A stretch of 64,000 nucleotides of DNA, taken from assembly GCF_004353925.1 (NCBI RefSeq), contig NZ_SMOK01000021.1:1-64000 (forward strand). The letters are read 5' to 3'. The position numbers were made by a program, and so were the translations under genes. The stretch's first letter is position 1, and every line of letters starts with the position of its first letter. A model generated the notes under the pieces. The model searched no databases, was not told where the DNA came from, and saw nothing but the letters and a program-made list of their open reading frames with translations. The DNA comes from Pseudomonas sp. H9. Its GTDB lineage: Bacteria > Pseudomonadota > Gammaproteobacteria > Pseudomonadales > Pseudomonadaceae. This document shows, one piece after another, positions 51,993 through 60,611 of the stretch.

Positions 51993-52028
51993 GTATTACC
52001 CTACAGAGGGCAGGCTTTCCTGAAAGCC
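51993..52028 (-). promoter_or_regulatory. Candidate promoter and palindrome for the toxin operon
   Basis: On the minus strand TAATAC (51998-51993) may be a -10 for xaxA. No good -35 is seen 17 bp upstream, where instead a perfect palindrome GGCTTTC-CT-GAAAGCC lies (52013-52028). This suggests activator-dependent control. Confidence 0.35.
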
Positions 52029-52057
52029 AACGCCAGCGCCGAATGACTGGATTGTCG

Positions 52058-52456
52058 ATGAATATCAACTTCAAGTTGCTGGCTCTTGGGCTTCCCTTCC
52101 TAGCGGCGTGTTCACAAACTCCAGGCCGACACGAAAACGTGGACTTGGAGCAGGTAAGCCAGTGCCCCATCCGCCTGGAAACAGGTCAGAACCTCACCCT
52201 GACCCTGCCCAGCAACCCCAGCACCGGCTATCGCTGGCTGATACAAAACCCCGCGACAGGCATTCTGCGCAGCCTGGGCCCGGAGGTTTACAGCCATCCG
52301 GAAGATGCCGGCGTAGTAGGCAGCGCCGGGCAGTCGGTATGGCGCTTTCAGGCTCAGGCAGCCGGTGAAGGGCATTTGCTGCTGGTATACCAGCAGCCCT
52401 GGGCCCCGGAAGTGCGCCCGGTGCAAACCTTCGACTGCGCGATCAGCGTGAAGTAA
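52058..52456 (+). CDS. Chagasin-like (I42) protease inhibitor lipoprotein
   Basis: The 132-residue precursor has a lipoprotein signal with lipobox LAAC (residues 14-17: FLAACSQ). The inhibitor fold shows its three loops: NPSTGYRW near 49, GSAGQSVWRF near 88, and QQPWAPEV near 110. Chagasin-type proteins block papain-family cysteine proteases. Here it would be anchored in the envelope. The ATG at 52058 is chosen; an ATG at 52043 is possible. It is divergent from the toxin operon, but a link is unproven. Confidence 0.8.
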   Translation: MNINFKLLALGLPFLAACSQTPGRHENVDLEQVSQCPIRLETGQNLTLTLPSNPSTGYRWLIQNPATGILRSLGPEVYSHPEDAGVVGSAGQSVWRFQAQAAGEGHLLLVYQQPWAPEVRPVQTFDCAISVK

Positions 52457-52540
52457 AGGCACTGGTCAGCCAGGCCATGCATCTGCCAGCCAGTTTGGCT
52501 AAAATGCCCGCCTTTTAACGCCCAACGCCTGGATCGCCCC

Positions 52541-53284
52541 GTGAGCAAAGAACCCGACCGCCTATTCGCCCAGCCGCTTGGCCAGGTGCCCGACTTCGCC
52601 TTCAACGAAGACGTGGTGCGGGTGTTCCCGGACATGATCAAACGCTCGGTGCCCGGTTACCCGACCATTGTCGAGAACCTCGGCGTGCTGGCCGCGCAAT
52701 TTGCGCAACCGAACACCGCGTTGTATGACCTGGGCAGCTCGCTGGGCGCTGTGACCCAGGCCCTGCGCCGCCATGTACGCAGCGACGGTTGCCGGGTGAT
52801 TGCCGTCGACAACTCGGCAGCCATGGTCGAGCGCTGCCGACAATACCTCACTGCCCAGGACTCGATGTTCCAGGAGCTGTTGCCGGTCGACGTGATCGAG
52901 GGCGATATTCTCGCCCTGGACTTTCAGCCGGCTTCGGTAGTGGCCATGAACTTCACCTTGCAGTTCATTGCCCCCGAGCAGCGCCTGCAACTGCTCACTC
53001 GCATTCGCGCCTCTCTGCTGCCCGGCGGAGCACTGATCCTGTCGGAAAAGCTGCGCTTCGACGACCCGGAAGAACACGCCCTGCTGACTGACCTGCATGT
53101 TGCCTTCAAACGCGCCAATGGCTACAGCGAACTGGAAATTGCCCAGAAGCGCAGTGCCATTGAAAACGTGATGAAACCCGACAGCCTGGAAGAGCATCGC
53201 GAGCGCCTGCTGGCCGCCGGTTTCTCCAAAGTCGTCCCTTGGTTCCAATGCCTTAACTTTGCCTCGTTGATTGCCCTGCCATGA
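52541..53284 (+). CDS. cmoA: Carboxy-SAM synthase CmoA
   Basis: The 247-residue enzyme converts SAM and prephenate to carboxy-SAM, which CmoB uses to modify wobble uridine in tRNA (cmo5U). The SAM site YDLGSSLGAVTQALRR is near residue 60, with IAVDNSAAMVERC and MNFTLQFI following. The start is a GTG at 52541. It overlaps cmoB by four bases (ATGA). Confidence 0.95.
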   Translation: MSKEPDRLFAQPLGQVPDFAFNEDVVRVFPDMIKRSVPGYPTIVENLGVLAAQFAQPNTALYDLGSSLGAVTQALRRHVRSDGCRVIAVDNSAAMVERCRQYLTAQDSMFQELLPVDVIEGDILALDFQPASVVAMNFTLQFIAPEQRLQLLTRIRASLLPGGALILSEKLRFDDPEEHALLTDLHVAFKRANGYSELEIAQKRSAIENVMKPDSLEEHRERLLAAGFSKVVPWFQCLNFASLIALP

Positions 53285-54237
53285 TTGATCTTTCTCCGCT
53301 GGTCCGCCGTCTGGCGGGTACTCCCCTGGCGCAATGGTCGCAAGGCCTGCAAGCGCAACTCGACGCCAAACTGGAGAAAGGTCACGGCGACCTGGAGCGC
53401 TGGCAGAATGCCCTGGATGCACTGCCCGCCTTGGTACCGAGCCAGGTCGATCTGGTCAACGGCCTGAACCTTGACTGCGATTGCGACCAGGACACTCGCG
53501 AACGCATGCGCCAAGCGCTGATGGGCTTATCGCCCTGGCGCAAGGGTCCGTTCGATTTGTTTGGCGTGCACGTCGATACCGAATGGCGCTCAGACTGGAA
53601 ATGGTCGCGGGTCGCCCCGCACCTGAACCTCAAAGGCAAGCGCATTCTCGATGTCGGCTGCGGCAACGGCTATTACCAGTGGCGCATGCTCGGCGCCGGT
53701 GCCGACAGCGTTATCGGTGTCGACCCCAACTGGCTGTTCTTCTGCCAGTTCCAGGCGGTACAGCGCTACCTGCCAGAACTGCCTGCCTGGCACCTGCCCT
53801 TCGCCCTGGAAGACCTGCCGGCCAACCTTGAAGGCTTTGACACGGTCTTTTCCATGGGGGTGTTCTACCACCGCCGCTCGCCCATTGAGCACCTGCTGGC
53901 GCTCAAGGACTGCCTGGTAAAAGGCGGCGAACTGGTTCTGGAGACTCTGGTCGTCGAGGGTGACGAGCATCAGGTGCTGGTCCCTGAAGACCGTTATGCG
54001 CAGATGCGTAACGTCTGGTTCCTGCCGTCGGTTCCGGCGCTGGAGCGCTGGCTACGCCGTGCCGGGTTCAGTGATGTGCGTTGCGTCGATGTCAGTGTCA
54101 CCAGCGTTGAAGAACAACGCAGTACCGAATGGATGCGCTATCAATCACTGAGCGACTTCCTCGACCCTGCTGACCACAGTCGCACCATTGAAGGCCTGCC
54201 GGCCCCGCGCCGCGCGGTGCTGGTCGCCCGCAAATAA
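53281..54237 (+). CDS. cmoB: tRNA U34 carboxymethyltransferase CmoB
   Basis: The 318-residue enzyme transfers the carboxymethyl group from carboxy-SAM to 5-hydroxyuridine at tRNA position 34. The SAM-binding motif ILDVGCGNGYYQWRM is near 122, with GVDPNWLFFCQF and FSMGVFYHRRSP following. Length is normal. It is translationally coupled to cmoA, and the pair forms the complete cmo5U step. Confidence 0.95.
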   Translation: MIDLSPLVRRLAGTPLAQWSQGLQAQLDAKLEKGHGDLERWQNALDALPALVPSQVDLVNGLNLDCDCDQDTRERMRQALMGLSPWRKGPFDLFGVHVDTEWRSDWKWSRVAPHLNLKGKRILDVGCGNGYYQWRMLGAGADSVIGVDPNWLFFCQFQAVQRYLPELPAWHLPFALEDLPANLEGFDTVFSMGVFYHRRSPIEHLLALKDCLVKGGELVLETLVVEGDEHQVLVPEDRYAQMRNVWFLPSVPALERWLRRAGFSDVRCVDVSVTSVEEQRSTEWMRYQSLSDFLDPADHSRTIEGLPAPRRAVLVARK

Positions 54238-54243
54238 AACAAC

Positions 54244-54315
54244 GGTAGGAGCGGGCTTGTCCCGCGATGCGATGTAACTGACACACTGCGATCGCGGGGC
54301 AAGCCCGCTCCCACC
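54244..54315. repeat. REP pair after cmoB
   Basis: Inverted REP copies carry inner GATGCGATG/CTGCGATCG extensions. The left copy has one change (TTGTCCCGCG). It lies 6 bp after the cmoB stop and before the terminator of the small protein gene. Confidence 0.95.
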
Positions 54316-54325
54316 AATTTCGCGC

Positions 54326-54352
54326 AAAAAAAAGGCGCCCGATTGGGCGCCC
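54326..54352 (-). terminator. Intrinsic terminator of the small secreted protein gene
   Basis: On the minus strand GGCGCCC-AATC-GGGCGCC is followed by eight T residues, a textbook intrinsic terminator 50 bp downstream of the small gene's stop. Confidence 0.92.
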
Positions 54353-54400
54353 AAGATTCACCTTTTCCAAAGGAGCGGGGAGCTACCAAGGTGAATGGAG

Positions 54401-54607
54401 CTACTCTTTGGCCACCTGCTGCTGCGCGTCACCGCGCTTCTGCGACTCAGAGGTGACAACTGCCTGATCCTTCTTGCCGTGGACCTGCTCCTGGCTCAGG
54501 CGAAACTTCTCCCAGAACTGTTTCGAACGTTCGGCACCGCCTTCAGCCAGCGCGGTACCACTTCCAAGGGCCAGAACGCCCATCAACACATACTTGATCA
54601 GGCTCAT
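54401..54607 (-). CDS. Small exported protein of unknown function
   Basis: The 68-residue protein begins with a signal peptide (MSLIKYVLMGVLALGSGTAL, then AEGG). A short hydrophilic, glutamine- and lysine-rich mature part of about 45 residues follows (RSKQFWEKFRLSQEQVHGKK). No family is recognised. I chose the ATG at 54607, well spaced from GAGGT; the GTG at 54616 lies in that element. It has its own strong terminator, so it is a separate transcript unit. Confidence 0.75.
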   Translation of the reverse strand: MSLIKYVLMGVLALGSGTALAEGGAERSKQFWEKFRLSQEQVHGKKDQAVVTSESQKRGDAQQQVAKE

Positions 54608-54705
54608 GTTGCTCACCTCGTGATTGAATTTCAGTACGGTTCAATCTTACGGAGGGCAAGCTAACGCCAAGGTGAGCCGGACATTACAGTGTTGCAAGAA
54701 AGGCC

Positions 54706-56028
54706 CTACAGCAGGGTCAATGGGTACTCGACGATCAGACGCACCTCGTCCAGATCCGATTCGAACGCAGTCGCCCGTGTCGTGGCCTGGCGCACACGCA
54801 GTGACAAGTCTTTGAACGATCCCGACTGCACCACGTATTTCGCCTCGATATCCCTCTCCCAGCGCTTCTGATCAGTCAGCGGATTACCCGCCGCGTCACG
54901 GCGCATGTACACCGCGTTGGCATCGGAGTAGTCAATGTCACTGCCACGCCCGTAGCGGGTCATGAAGGTCAGCCCTGGCACGCCATAGCTGGCCATGTTC
55001 AGGTCATAGCGCAGCATCCAGGAGCGTTCCTTGGGTGAGTTGAAGTCGCTGTACTGGATCGAGTTGTCGAGGTAGATCGAGTCGGCCTGACGCAGGTAGT
55101 CGAAGTCGTTGTCACCCTGGTTCCGCTGGTGCGACAACGCCAGGGTGTGGGCGCCATAGCTGAAGCCTACCCGGGCACTCCAGATATCGGTGTCGAAGCT
55201 GTCCAGCAACTGCTTGCCCTGGTCTTTGGCCTTGTAATAGTTAACGCTGGTGAAGGCACTGAGCTGCTCGGAAATCGGGTACTGGTAGCTGGCGCCTGCG
55301 TAGTACTGATCCCAGGCATCTTTCAGGCGGCTGCTGTACAGGCTCAGGCTGAGGTTATCGGTGGCCTGGTAGTCACCGCCAAAGTAGCCCAGCCAGGGCG
55401 AATCGACCGGGCCGGCATAGAAGGTTTCGAAACCATCGCGGTTGTTGCTCGACAGCGGCTGGCTCATAGCATGCAGACGACCGCCCTGCACTGTCAGGCC
55501 TTCCAGCGTGGTGTTTTCCAGGGTCCAGCCGCTGAAGCTTTCCGGTAGCAGACGCGAGTCACCAAAGTGCACCACGGGTGTGGTGGGGAACACATCGCCA
55601 ACTTTGATTTCGGTGTCGAAAAGGCGCGCCTTGACTGCACCGCCCAGCTTGCTGAAGTTATTCGACGTGTGGCCTTCACTATCGACCGGCAGCATGTCGA
55701 ACGAACTGCGCCCACCGCTGCGGCCATCACCGCTGTCGAGTTGGATCGCCAACATAGCGTAGGCATCCAGGCCGAAGCCGACAGTACCCTGGGTGTAACC
55801 TGATTGGAAACGAGCGATAAACGCCTGGGCCCAGGCTTCGGCATAACCGGCCTTGCCGGTGGGAGACTCCTCACCCTTGCGATAGTCGCGATTGAAGTAG
55901 AAGTTACGGCTGAGCACCGTGAGACTACTGTCTTCGATAAAGCCTTGCGGCTGTGTGGCGGCATTACTGGCCGCACAACTGGCCAAGGCCAGCACACCGG
56001 TTATACAGGTTGTGGTTTTATTCACCAT
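54706..56028 (-). CDS. OprD/OpdT family outer-membrane porin
   Basis: The 440-residue porin has a signal peptide (residues 1-24, ending SNAATQ) and the OprD-type N-terminus (GFIEDSSLTVLSRNFYFNRD), including the usual LELYNYYLRQA-like strands further on. SD AGGAG is upstream. It lies 102 bp after czcA on the same strand, with a hairpin between (56061-56084) but no T-tract, so it may be co-transcribed. In P. putida an OpdT-type porin sits beside czcCBA. The substrate is unknown; basic or aromatic amino acids are typical. Confidence 0.85.
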   Translation of the reverse strand: MVNKTTTCITGVLALASCAASNAATQPQGFIEDSSLTVLSRNFYFNRDYRKGEESPTGKAGYAEAWAQAFIARFQSGYTQGTVGFGLDAYAMLAIQLDSGDGRSGGRSSFDMLPVDSEGHTSNNFSKLGGAVKARLFDTEIKVGDVFPTTPVVHFGDSRLLPESFSGWTLENTTLEGLTVQGGRLHAMSQPLSSNNRDGFETFYAGPVDSPWLGYFGGDYQATDNLSLSLYSSRLKDAWDQYYAGASYQYPISEQLSAFTSVNYYKAKDQGKQLLDSFDTDIWSARVGFSYGAHTLALSHQRNQGDNDFDYLRQADSIYLDNSIQYSDFNSPKERSWMLRYDLNMASYGVPGLTFMTRYGRGSDIDYSDANAVYMRRDAAGNPLTDQKRWERDIEAKYVVQSGSFKDLSLRVRQATTRATAFESDLDEVRLIVEYPLTLL

Positions 56029-56060
56029 CTTTAGCTCCTGATTATTCGCCGTAATACGCA

Positions 56061-56084
56061 CGACGGCCGCTGATGCGGCCGCCG
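56061..56084. other. Hairpin between czcA and the porin gene
   Basis: CGACGGCCGC and GCGGCCGCCG pair with one mismatch around TGAT. The lack of a T-tract suggests read-through into the porin gene. Confidence 0.55.
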
Positions 56085-56129
56085 TGGGTATCCTGACAAG
56101 GGCTGAATAACTCGAAGATGAGCGTGAAA

Positions 56130-59100
56130 TTACAGTTTCGTCACTTCCATGGCTTCTTGCGCTTCTTCCTTACGGTGAGCCCGGTAGTACAGTGCTGGCA
56201 ACACCAACAGGGTCAACGCGGTGGACGACAGAATCCCGCCAATCACCACGGTCGCCAGCGGCCGCTGCACCTCGGCGCCAGTACCAGTGGCCAGGGCCAT
56301 AGGGATAAAGCCGAGCGAGGCTACCAACGCGGTCATCAGCACCGGTCGCAGGCGGGTCAGTGCTCCTTCATCGATGGCCTGACGCAAGGGCCGTCCCTGC
56401 TCACGCAGACCACGGATGAAAGCGATCATCACCAGGCCGTTGAGCACCGCCACACCCGACAAAGCAATAAAACCCACTCCAGCCGAGATCGACAGCGGAA
56501 TATCACGCAACCACAGCGCCACCACTCCTCCGGTCAAGGCAAACGGAATACCAGTGAACACCAGGAGGCCGTCCTTGAAGTTGTTGAACATCATGAACAG
56601 CAAGGCAAACACCAGCAGCAAGGCGACCGGCACCACCACCTGCAGACGCTGTGCTGCCGATTGCAGTTGCTCGAACTGCCCGCCCCAGCGAATCCAATAA
56701 CCCGCCGGGATACTGACTTGACTCTCAATACGCTCACCGGCTTCTTCAACAAACGAACCGATATCACGACCACGCACGTTGGCGCTGACTACCACCAGGC
56801 GCTTACCGTCCTCGCGACTGACCTGGTTGGGCCCCTGCACCAATTGCAGGCTGGCAACGTCGGCCAGGGTGATAAAGCCGATCTGGCCATTGCTGGAAGT
56901 GCCCGCGGGCACCGGGATCAGCAACTGCGACAGCCCTTCGATGTCGGTCCGCAAGGTCTCGGACAAACGCACCACCATATCGAAGCGACGGTCGCCCTGG
57001 TACAGCGTACCGGCCTGACGCCCGCCCACTGCTACGGCAATGGTGTCCTGTACATCGCCGACATTGAGCCCGTAACGCGCCGCCTTGTCGCGGTCGACCT
57101 CAATGGTCAGCACCGGCAAGCCTGAGGTCTGCTCGACCTTGACCTCCGACGCCCCCGGTACCGCCTGCAGCGTTGCCGCAATCTGCCCGGCGGTGCGGTT
57201 GAGCTGCGCCATGTCATCGCCGAACACCTTGACCGCGACATCGCTACGTACCCCGGAAATCAACTCGTTGAACCGCAACTGAATCGGTTGCGACAACTCG
57301 TAGTTGCTGCCCGGCACCCGCGCACTGGCGCGCTGGATATCGGCGATCAATTGCTCACGTGACTTATCGGGGTCCGGCCACTGCTCTTGCGGTTTGAGCA
57401 TCACGTAGCTGTCGGAAATGTTCGGCGGCATCGGGTCGGAGGCGATCTCGGCGGTACCGGTACGAGCGAACACCCGCTCCACCTCCGGCACCTGGCTCAG
57501 CACGCTTTGTTCCAGTTGCTGCTGCATGGCCACCGACTGGCTGAGACTTGTGCCCGGCACGCGCAATGCCTGCAAGGCGAAGTCTCCTTCACTCAGGCTC
57601 GGTACGAACTCACTGCCCATGCGGCTGGCCAGTACCCCGGACAACAGCACCATCACCGCAGCCAGGCTGAACGCCAGTGGCCGGTGGCCCATGACCCAAC
57701 GCAGCAGCGGTGCATAGCCACGCTTGGCGCTGCGCATCAACAGGTTTTCGTCTTCCTTGACCTTGCCGGTGACAAACAGGGCAATCGCCGCAGGCACGAA
57801 GGTCACTGACAACAGCATGGCGCCGAGCAGGGCAATTACCACGGTGAACGCCATAGGGTGGAACATCTTGCCCTCAACACCACTCAAGGCAAAGATCGGC
57901 AGGTACACCACCATGATGATCAACTGCCCATAGATCAGTGGCCGACGCGCCTCACGGGCAGCATTGAACACTTCATGGAAACGCTCGGAGCGAGTCAACA
58001 GTCGACCATGATGCTGTTGGGCATGCGCCAGGCGCCGAATCGCGTTTTCCACGATCACCACCGCACCATCGACAATGATGCCGAAGTCCAGCGCCCCCAG
58101 GCTCATCAGGTTGGCACTGACTTTATTGCTGAACATGCCGGTAAAGGTGAACAGCATCGACAGCGGAATGATCATCGCGGTGATCAGCGCCGCACGGATG
58201 TTGCCCAGGAACAGGAACAGAATCACGATGACCAGGATCGCGCCTTCGATCAGGTTCTTCTTGACCGTGGCAATCGCCTTGTCGACCAGATTGGTACGGT
58301 CATACACCGTAACCGCGCTGACCCCTGGCGGCAGCGAACGGTTGATCTCCACCAGTTTCTGCGCCACCGCCTGCGACACCGTACGGCTGTTCTCGCCAAT
58401 CAGCATGAACACCGTACCCAGCACCACTTCGCGGCCGTTCTCGGTCGCCGCACCACTGCGCAATTCTTTGCCGATGCCGACTTCCGCGACATGGCGCACA
58501 CGGATCGGGCTGCCGTCGATGTTGGCCAGCACGATGTTGGCAATATCGTCGATTCCAGCCAGTTGCCCCGGCGCGCGAATCAGCAATTGTTCCCCGCGGC
58601 GCTCGATATAACCGGCGCCGACGTTGGCATTGTTACGCTCCAGGGCGGTAACCAGGTCTGCCAGGGTCAGCTTGTACGAGGCCAAGCGCTTGGGGTCAGG
58701 TGCGATCTGGTATTCCTTGGCGAAGCCGCCAATGGTGTTGATCTCCGCCACACCACGCACGTTGCGCAATTGTGGTTTGATGATCCAATCCTGAATCTCG
58801 CGCAGGTCGGTCGGCGTATACGGGCTACCATCCTCCTTGCGCGCATCCTCGGCGGCCTCCACAGTCCACAGGAAGATTTCCCCGAGGCCCGTGGAGATCG
58901 GCCCCATCGCTGCCTCTACACCTTCAGGCAGTTGCCCACGGGCCTGTTGCAAGCGCTCGTTGACCAGCTGGCGGGCGAAGAACAGGTCGGTGCCTTCCTC
59001 GAAGATCACCGTGACCTGCGACAACCCCGAGCGCGACAACGAACGGGTCTGTTCCAGGCCCGGCAATCCGGCCATGGCCGTTTCGATGGCAAAAGTAATG

Positions 59101-59291
59101 CGTTGCTCGGTTTCCAGCGGCGAAAAGCCGTCAGCCTGGGTATTGATCTGAACCTGGACGTTGGTGATGTCCGGGACGGCATCGATCGGCAGTTTCTGAT
59201 AACTGGCGACTCCCAGCCCGGCCATCAGCAGCACCGCCAGCAGCACCATCCAGCGCTGCTCGATGGCAAATTGAATAAGGCGTTCGAACAT
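56130..59291 (-). CDS. czcA: Heavy-metal efflux RND pump CzcA
   Basis: The 1053-residue inner-membrane RND transporter exports divalent metals (Co, Zn, Cd) by proton antiport. The helix-4 motif DFGIIVDGAVVIVEN near residue 400 is the heavy-metal RND signature with its key aspartates. Twelve helices and two periplasmic loops are as expected. It is followed by the porin gene and preceded by czcB (18 bp), forming part of czcCBA. Confidence 0.95.
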   Translation of the reverse strand: MFERLIQFAIEQRWMVLLAVLLMAGLGVASYQKLPIDAVPDITNVQVQINTQADGFSPLETEQRITFAIETAMAGLPGLEQTRSLSRSGLSQVTVIFEEGTDLFFARQLVNERLQQARGQLPEGVEAAMGPISTGLGEIFLWTVEAAEDARKEDGSPYTPTDLREIQDWIIKPQLRNVRGVAEINTIGGFAKEYQIAPDPKRLASYKLTLADLVTALERNNANVGAGYIERRGEQLLIRAPGQLAGIDDIANIVLANIDGSPIRVRHVAEVGIGKELRSGAATENGREVVLGTVFMLIGENSRTVSQAVAQKLVEINRSLPPGVSAVTVYDRTNLVDKAIATVKKNLIEGAILVIVILFLFLGNIRAALITAMIIPLSMLFTFTGMFSNKVSANLMSLGALDFGIIVDGAVVIVENAIRRLAHAQQHHGRLLTRSERFHEVFNAAREARRPLIYGQLIIMVVYLPIFALSGVEGKMFHPMAFTVVIALLGAMLLSVTFVPAAIALFVTGKVKEDENLLMRSAKRGYAPLLRWVMGHRPLAFSLAAVMVLLSGVLASRMGSEFVPSLSEGDFALQALRVPGTSLSQSVAMQQQLEQSVLSQVPEVERVFARTGTAEIASDPMPPNISDSYVMLKPQEQWPDPDKSREQLIADIQRASARVPGSNYELSQPIQLRFNELISGVRSDVAVKVFGDDMAQLNRTAGQIAATLQAVPGASEVKVEQTSGLPVLTIEVDRDKAARYGLNVGDVQDTIAVAVGGRQAGTLYQGDRRFDMVVRLSETLRTDIEGLSQLLIPVPAGTSSNGQIGFITLADVASLQLVQGPNQVSREDGKRLVVVSANVRGRDIGSFVEEAGERIESQVSIPAGYWIRWGGQFEQLQSAAQRLQVVVPVALLLVFALLFMMFNNFKDGLLVFTGIPFALTGGVVALWLRDIPLSISAGVGFIALSGVAVLNGLVMIAFIRGLREQGRPLRQAIDEGALTRLRPVLMTALVASLGFIPMALATGTGAEVQRPLATVVIGGILSSTALTLLVLPALYYRAHRKEEAQEAMEVTKL

Positions 59292-59309
59292 GACAGGTAC
59301 TCGCGCAGG

Positions 59310-60548
59310 TCAGTGGACGTGCTCGGCGCTGGCTTTGCCCAGCTCCGACTTGAGGACGAAACTGCCCGACGCCGCTACCTGCTGACCGGCGTGCAAGCCT
59401 TTGCGGATTTCGACGTAGCCATTGGCGCTGGTCCCCAGCTCCACCGCCTGGGCGACAAAGCCTTCACGGGTGCGTACAAACACGGTTGGCCGCTCTTCAA
59501 GGCTCTGAATGGCCTGGTCGGGTACGGCCAGCGCCACGTCAACGCGCTCGCTTGGCACCTGCACGGCCACAAACAGGCCTGGGCGCCACGCACCCTGCGG
59601 GTTGTCGAGGGACACACGAACAGTAGCGGTACGCGACTGCTCACCGAGCAAGCTGCCGACATGGCTGATTTTGCCTTCGACCTGTTCGTTCAGTTCGCTG
59701 GCAACAATGTTCACGGCCATGCCGCTACGCACTTTGCCCAGATCCCTCGGTGCCACGCCAAAGGTCGCCCAGACCCGTGACAGGTCAGACAGGGTGAAAG
59801 CAGCGCTGGTCTCGTTGACCACCTCGCCCGGCACCAGGTGCTTCTCGACGATCTGCCCGGCAAATGGCGCGCGCAACTCGTAACGGTTGCCACCTGCCAG
59901 CACTGTGGTGCCGCTCAGGGCACTGATTTTCTGGCGGGCATTGGCTTGGGCAATCTCGGCCTCCTGTAGGGCCTGACGGGCTTGCAGGTAATCCTGTTCG
60001 GCGGAAATGCCCTCTTGCCATAGATCTTTTTCCCGTTGATAGGTACTACGTGCCAACTCCAGACGACGCTGGCTGGCCGCCAGTTCACTGCGCTGCTCGG
60101 AAATCTGTGGGCTGGCGATGACGGCCAACAAATCACCGGCCTTGACCTGCTGACCGAGTACCACCGCAACCGATTCGACCACCCCGGCGGCTCTGGGCAC
60201 CATATGCGCGGTACGGTCTTCGTCGAAGCGGATTTCCCCCGGCAGCGACAGGTTGCGTTGCAACTGGCGCGGCCCCGCAGCGGCCAGCTCGATACCGGCC
60301 AGGTCTATCTGCTCCTGGCTGAGGGTGATGTTCCCCTCCTCTTCCTCGTGCCCAGCTTCAGACTCGGCTTTACCGTGCCCGTGCTCGTCTTGCTCCGGCG
60401 CGTCGTGATCACCTTCGTCAGCATGATCATGGGCTGACGTCGAGGCGGCTGCCTGTGGTTGCGGACCGGTCTGGCGTGCCAGCAGCACGCCCAGCCCCAG
60501 GCCCAGCAACAAGGCAGCGATCAGCAGCGTTGCGGACTTCTTGTTCAT
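59310..60548 (-). CDS. czcB: RND efflux periplasmic adaptor CzcB
   Basis: The 412-residue membrane fusion protein has an N-terminal anchor (residues 6-25). A metal-binding acidic and His-rich segment follows (about 38-74: HDHADEGDHDAPEQDEHGHG), then hairpin and barrel domains. SD TAAGGAG is upstream. It joins CzcA to CzcC. The His-rich stretch is typical of CzcB. Confidence 0.93.
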   Translation of the reverse strand: MNKKSATLLIAALLLGLGLGVLLARQTGPQPQAAASTSAHDHADEGDHDAPEQDEHGHGKAESEAGHEEEEGNITLSQEQIDLAGIELAAAGPRQLQRNLSLPGEIRFDEDRTAHMVPRAAGVVESVAVVLGQQVKAGDLLAVIASPQISEQRSELAASQRRLELARSTYQREKDLWQEGISAEQDYLQARQALQEAEIAQANARQKISALSGTTVLAGGNRYELRAPFAGQIVEKHLVPGEVVNETSAAFTLSDLSRVWATFGVAPRDLGKVRSGMAVNIVASELNEQVEGKISHVGSLLGEQSRTATVRVSLDNPQGAWRPGLFVAVQVPSERVDVALAVPDQAIQSLEERPTVFVRTREGFVAQAVELGTSANGYVEIRKGLHAGQQVAASGSFVLKSELGKASAEHVH

Positions 60549-60611
60549 GCAGTCTCCTTAGCACTCACCGCTGTACGCGGCGTCAATCAAAGCGGGGGAA
60601 ATCGATCCGGC

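Noticed and set aside
5146..54315. REP copies as a CRISPR array
   Set aside because: The copies are dispersed, occur in inverted pairs and have no regularly sized spacers between direct repeats.
57858..59780. 640-codon open frame on the plus strand
   Set aside because: It is antisense to czcA and czcB, has no family character and no ribosome site. It follows from GC-rich codon usage on the opposite strand.
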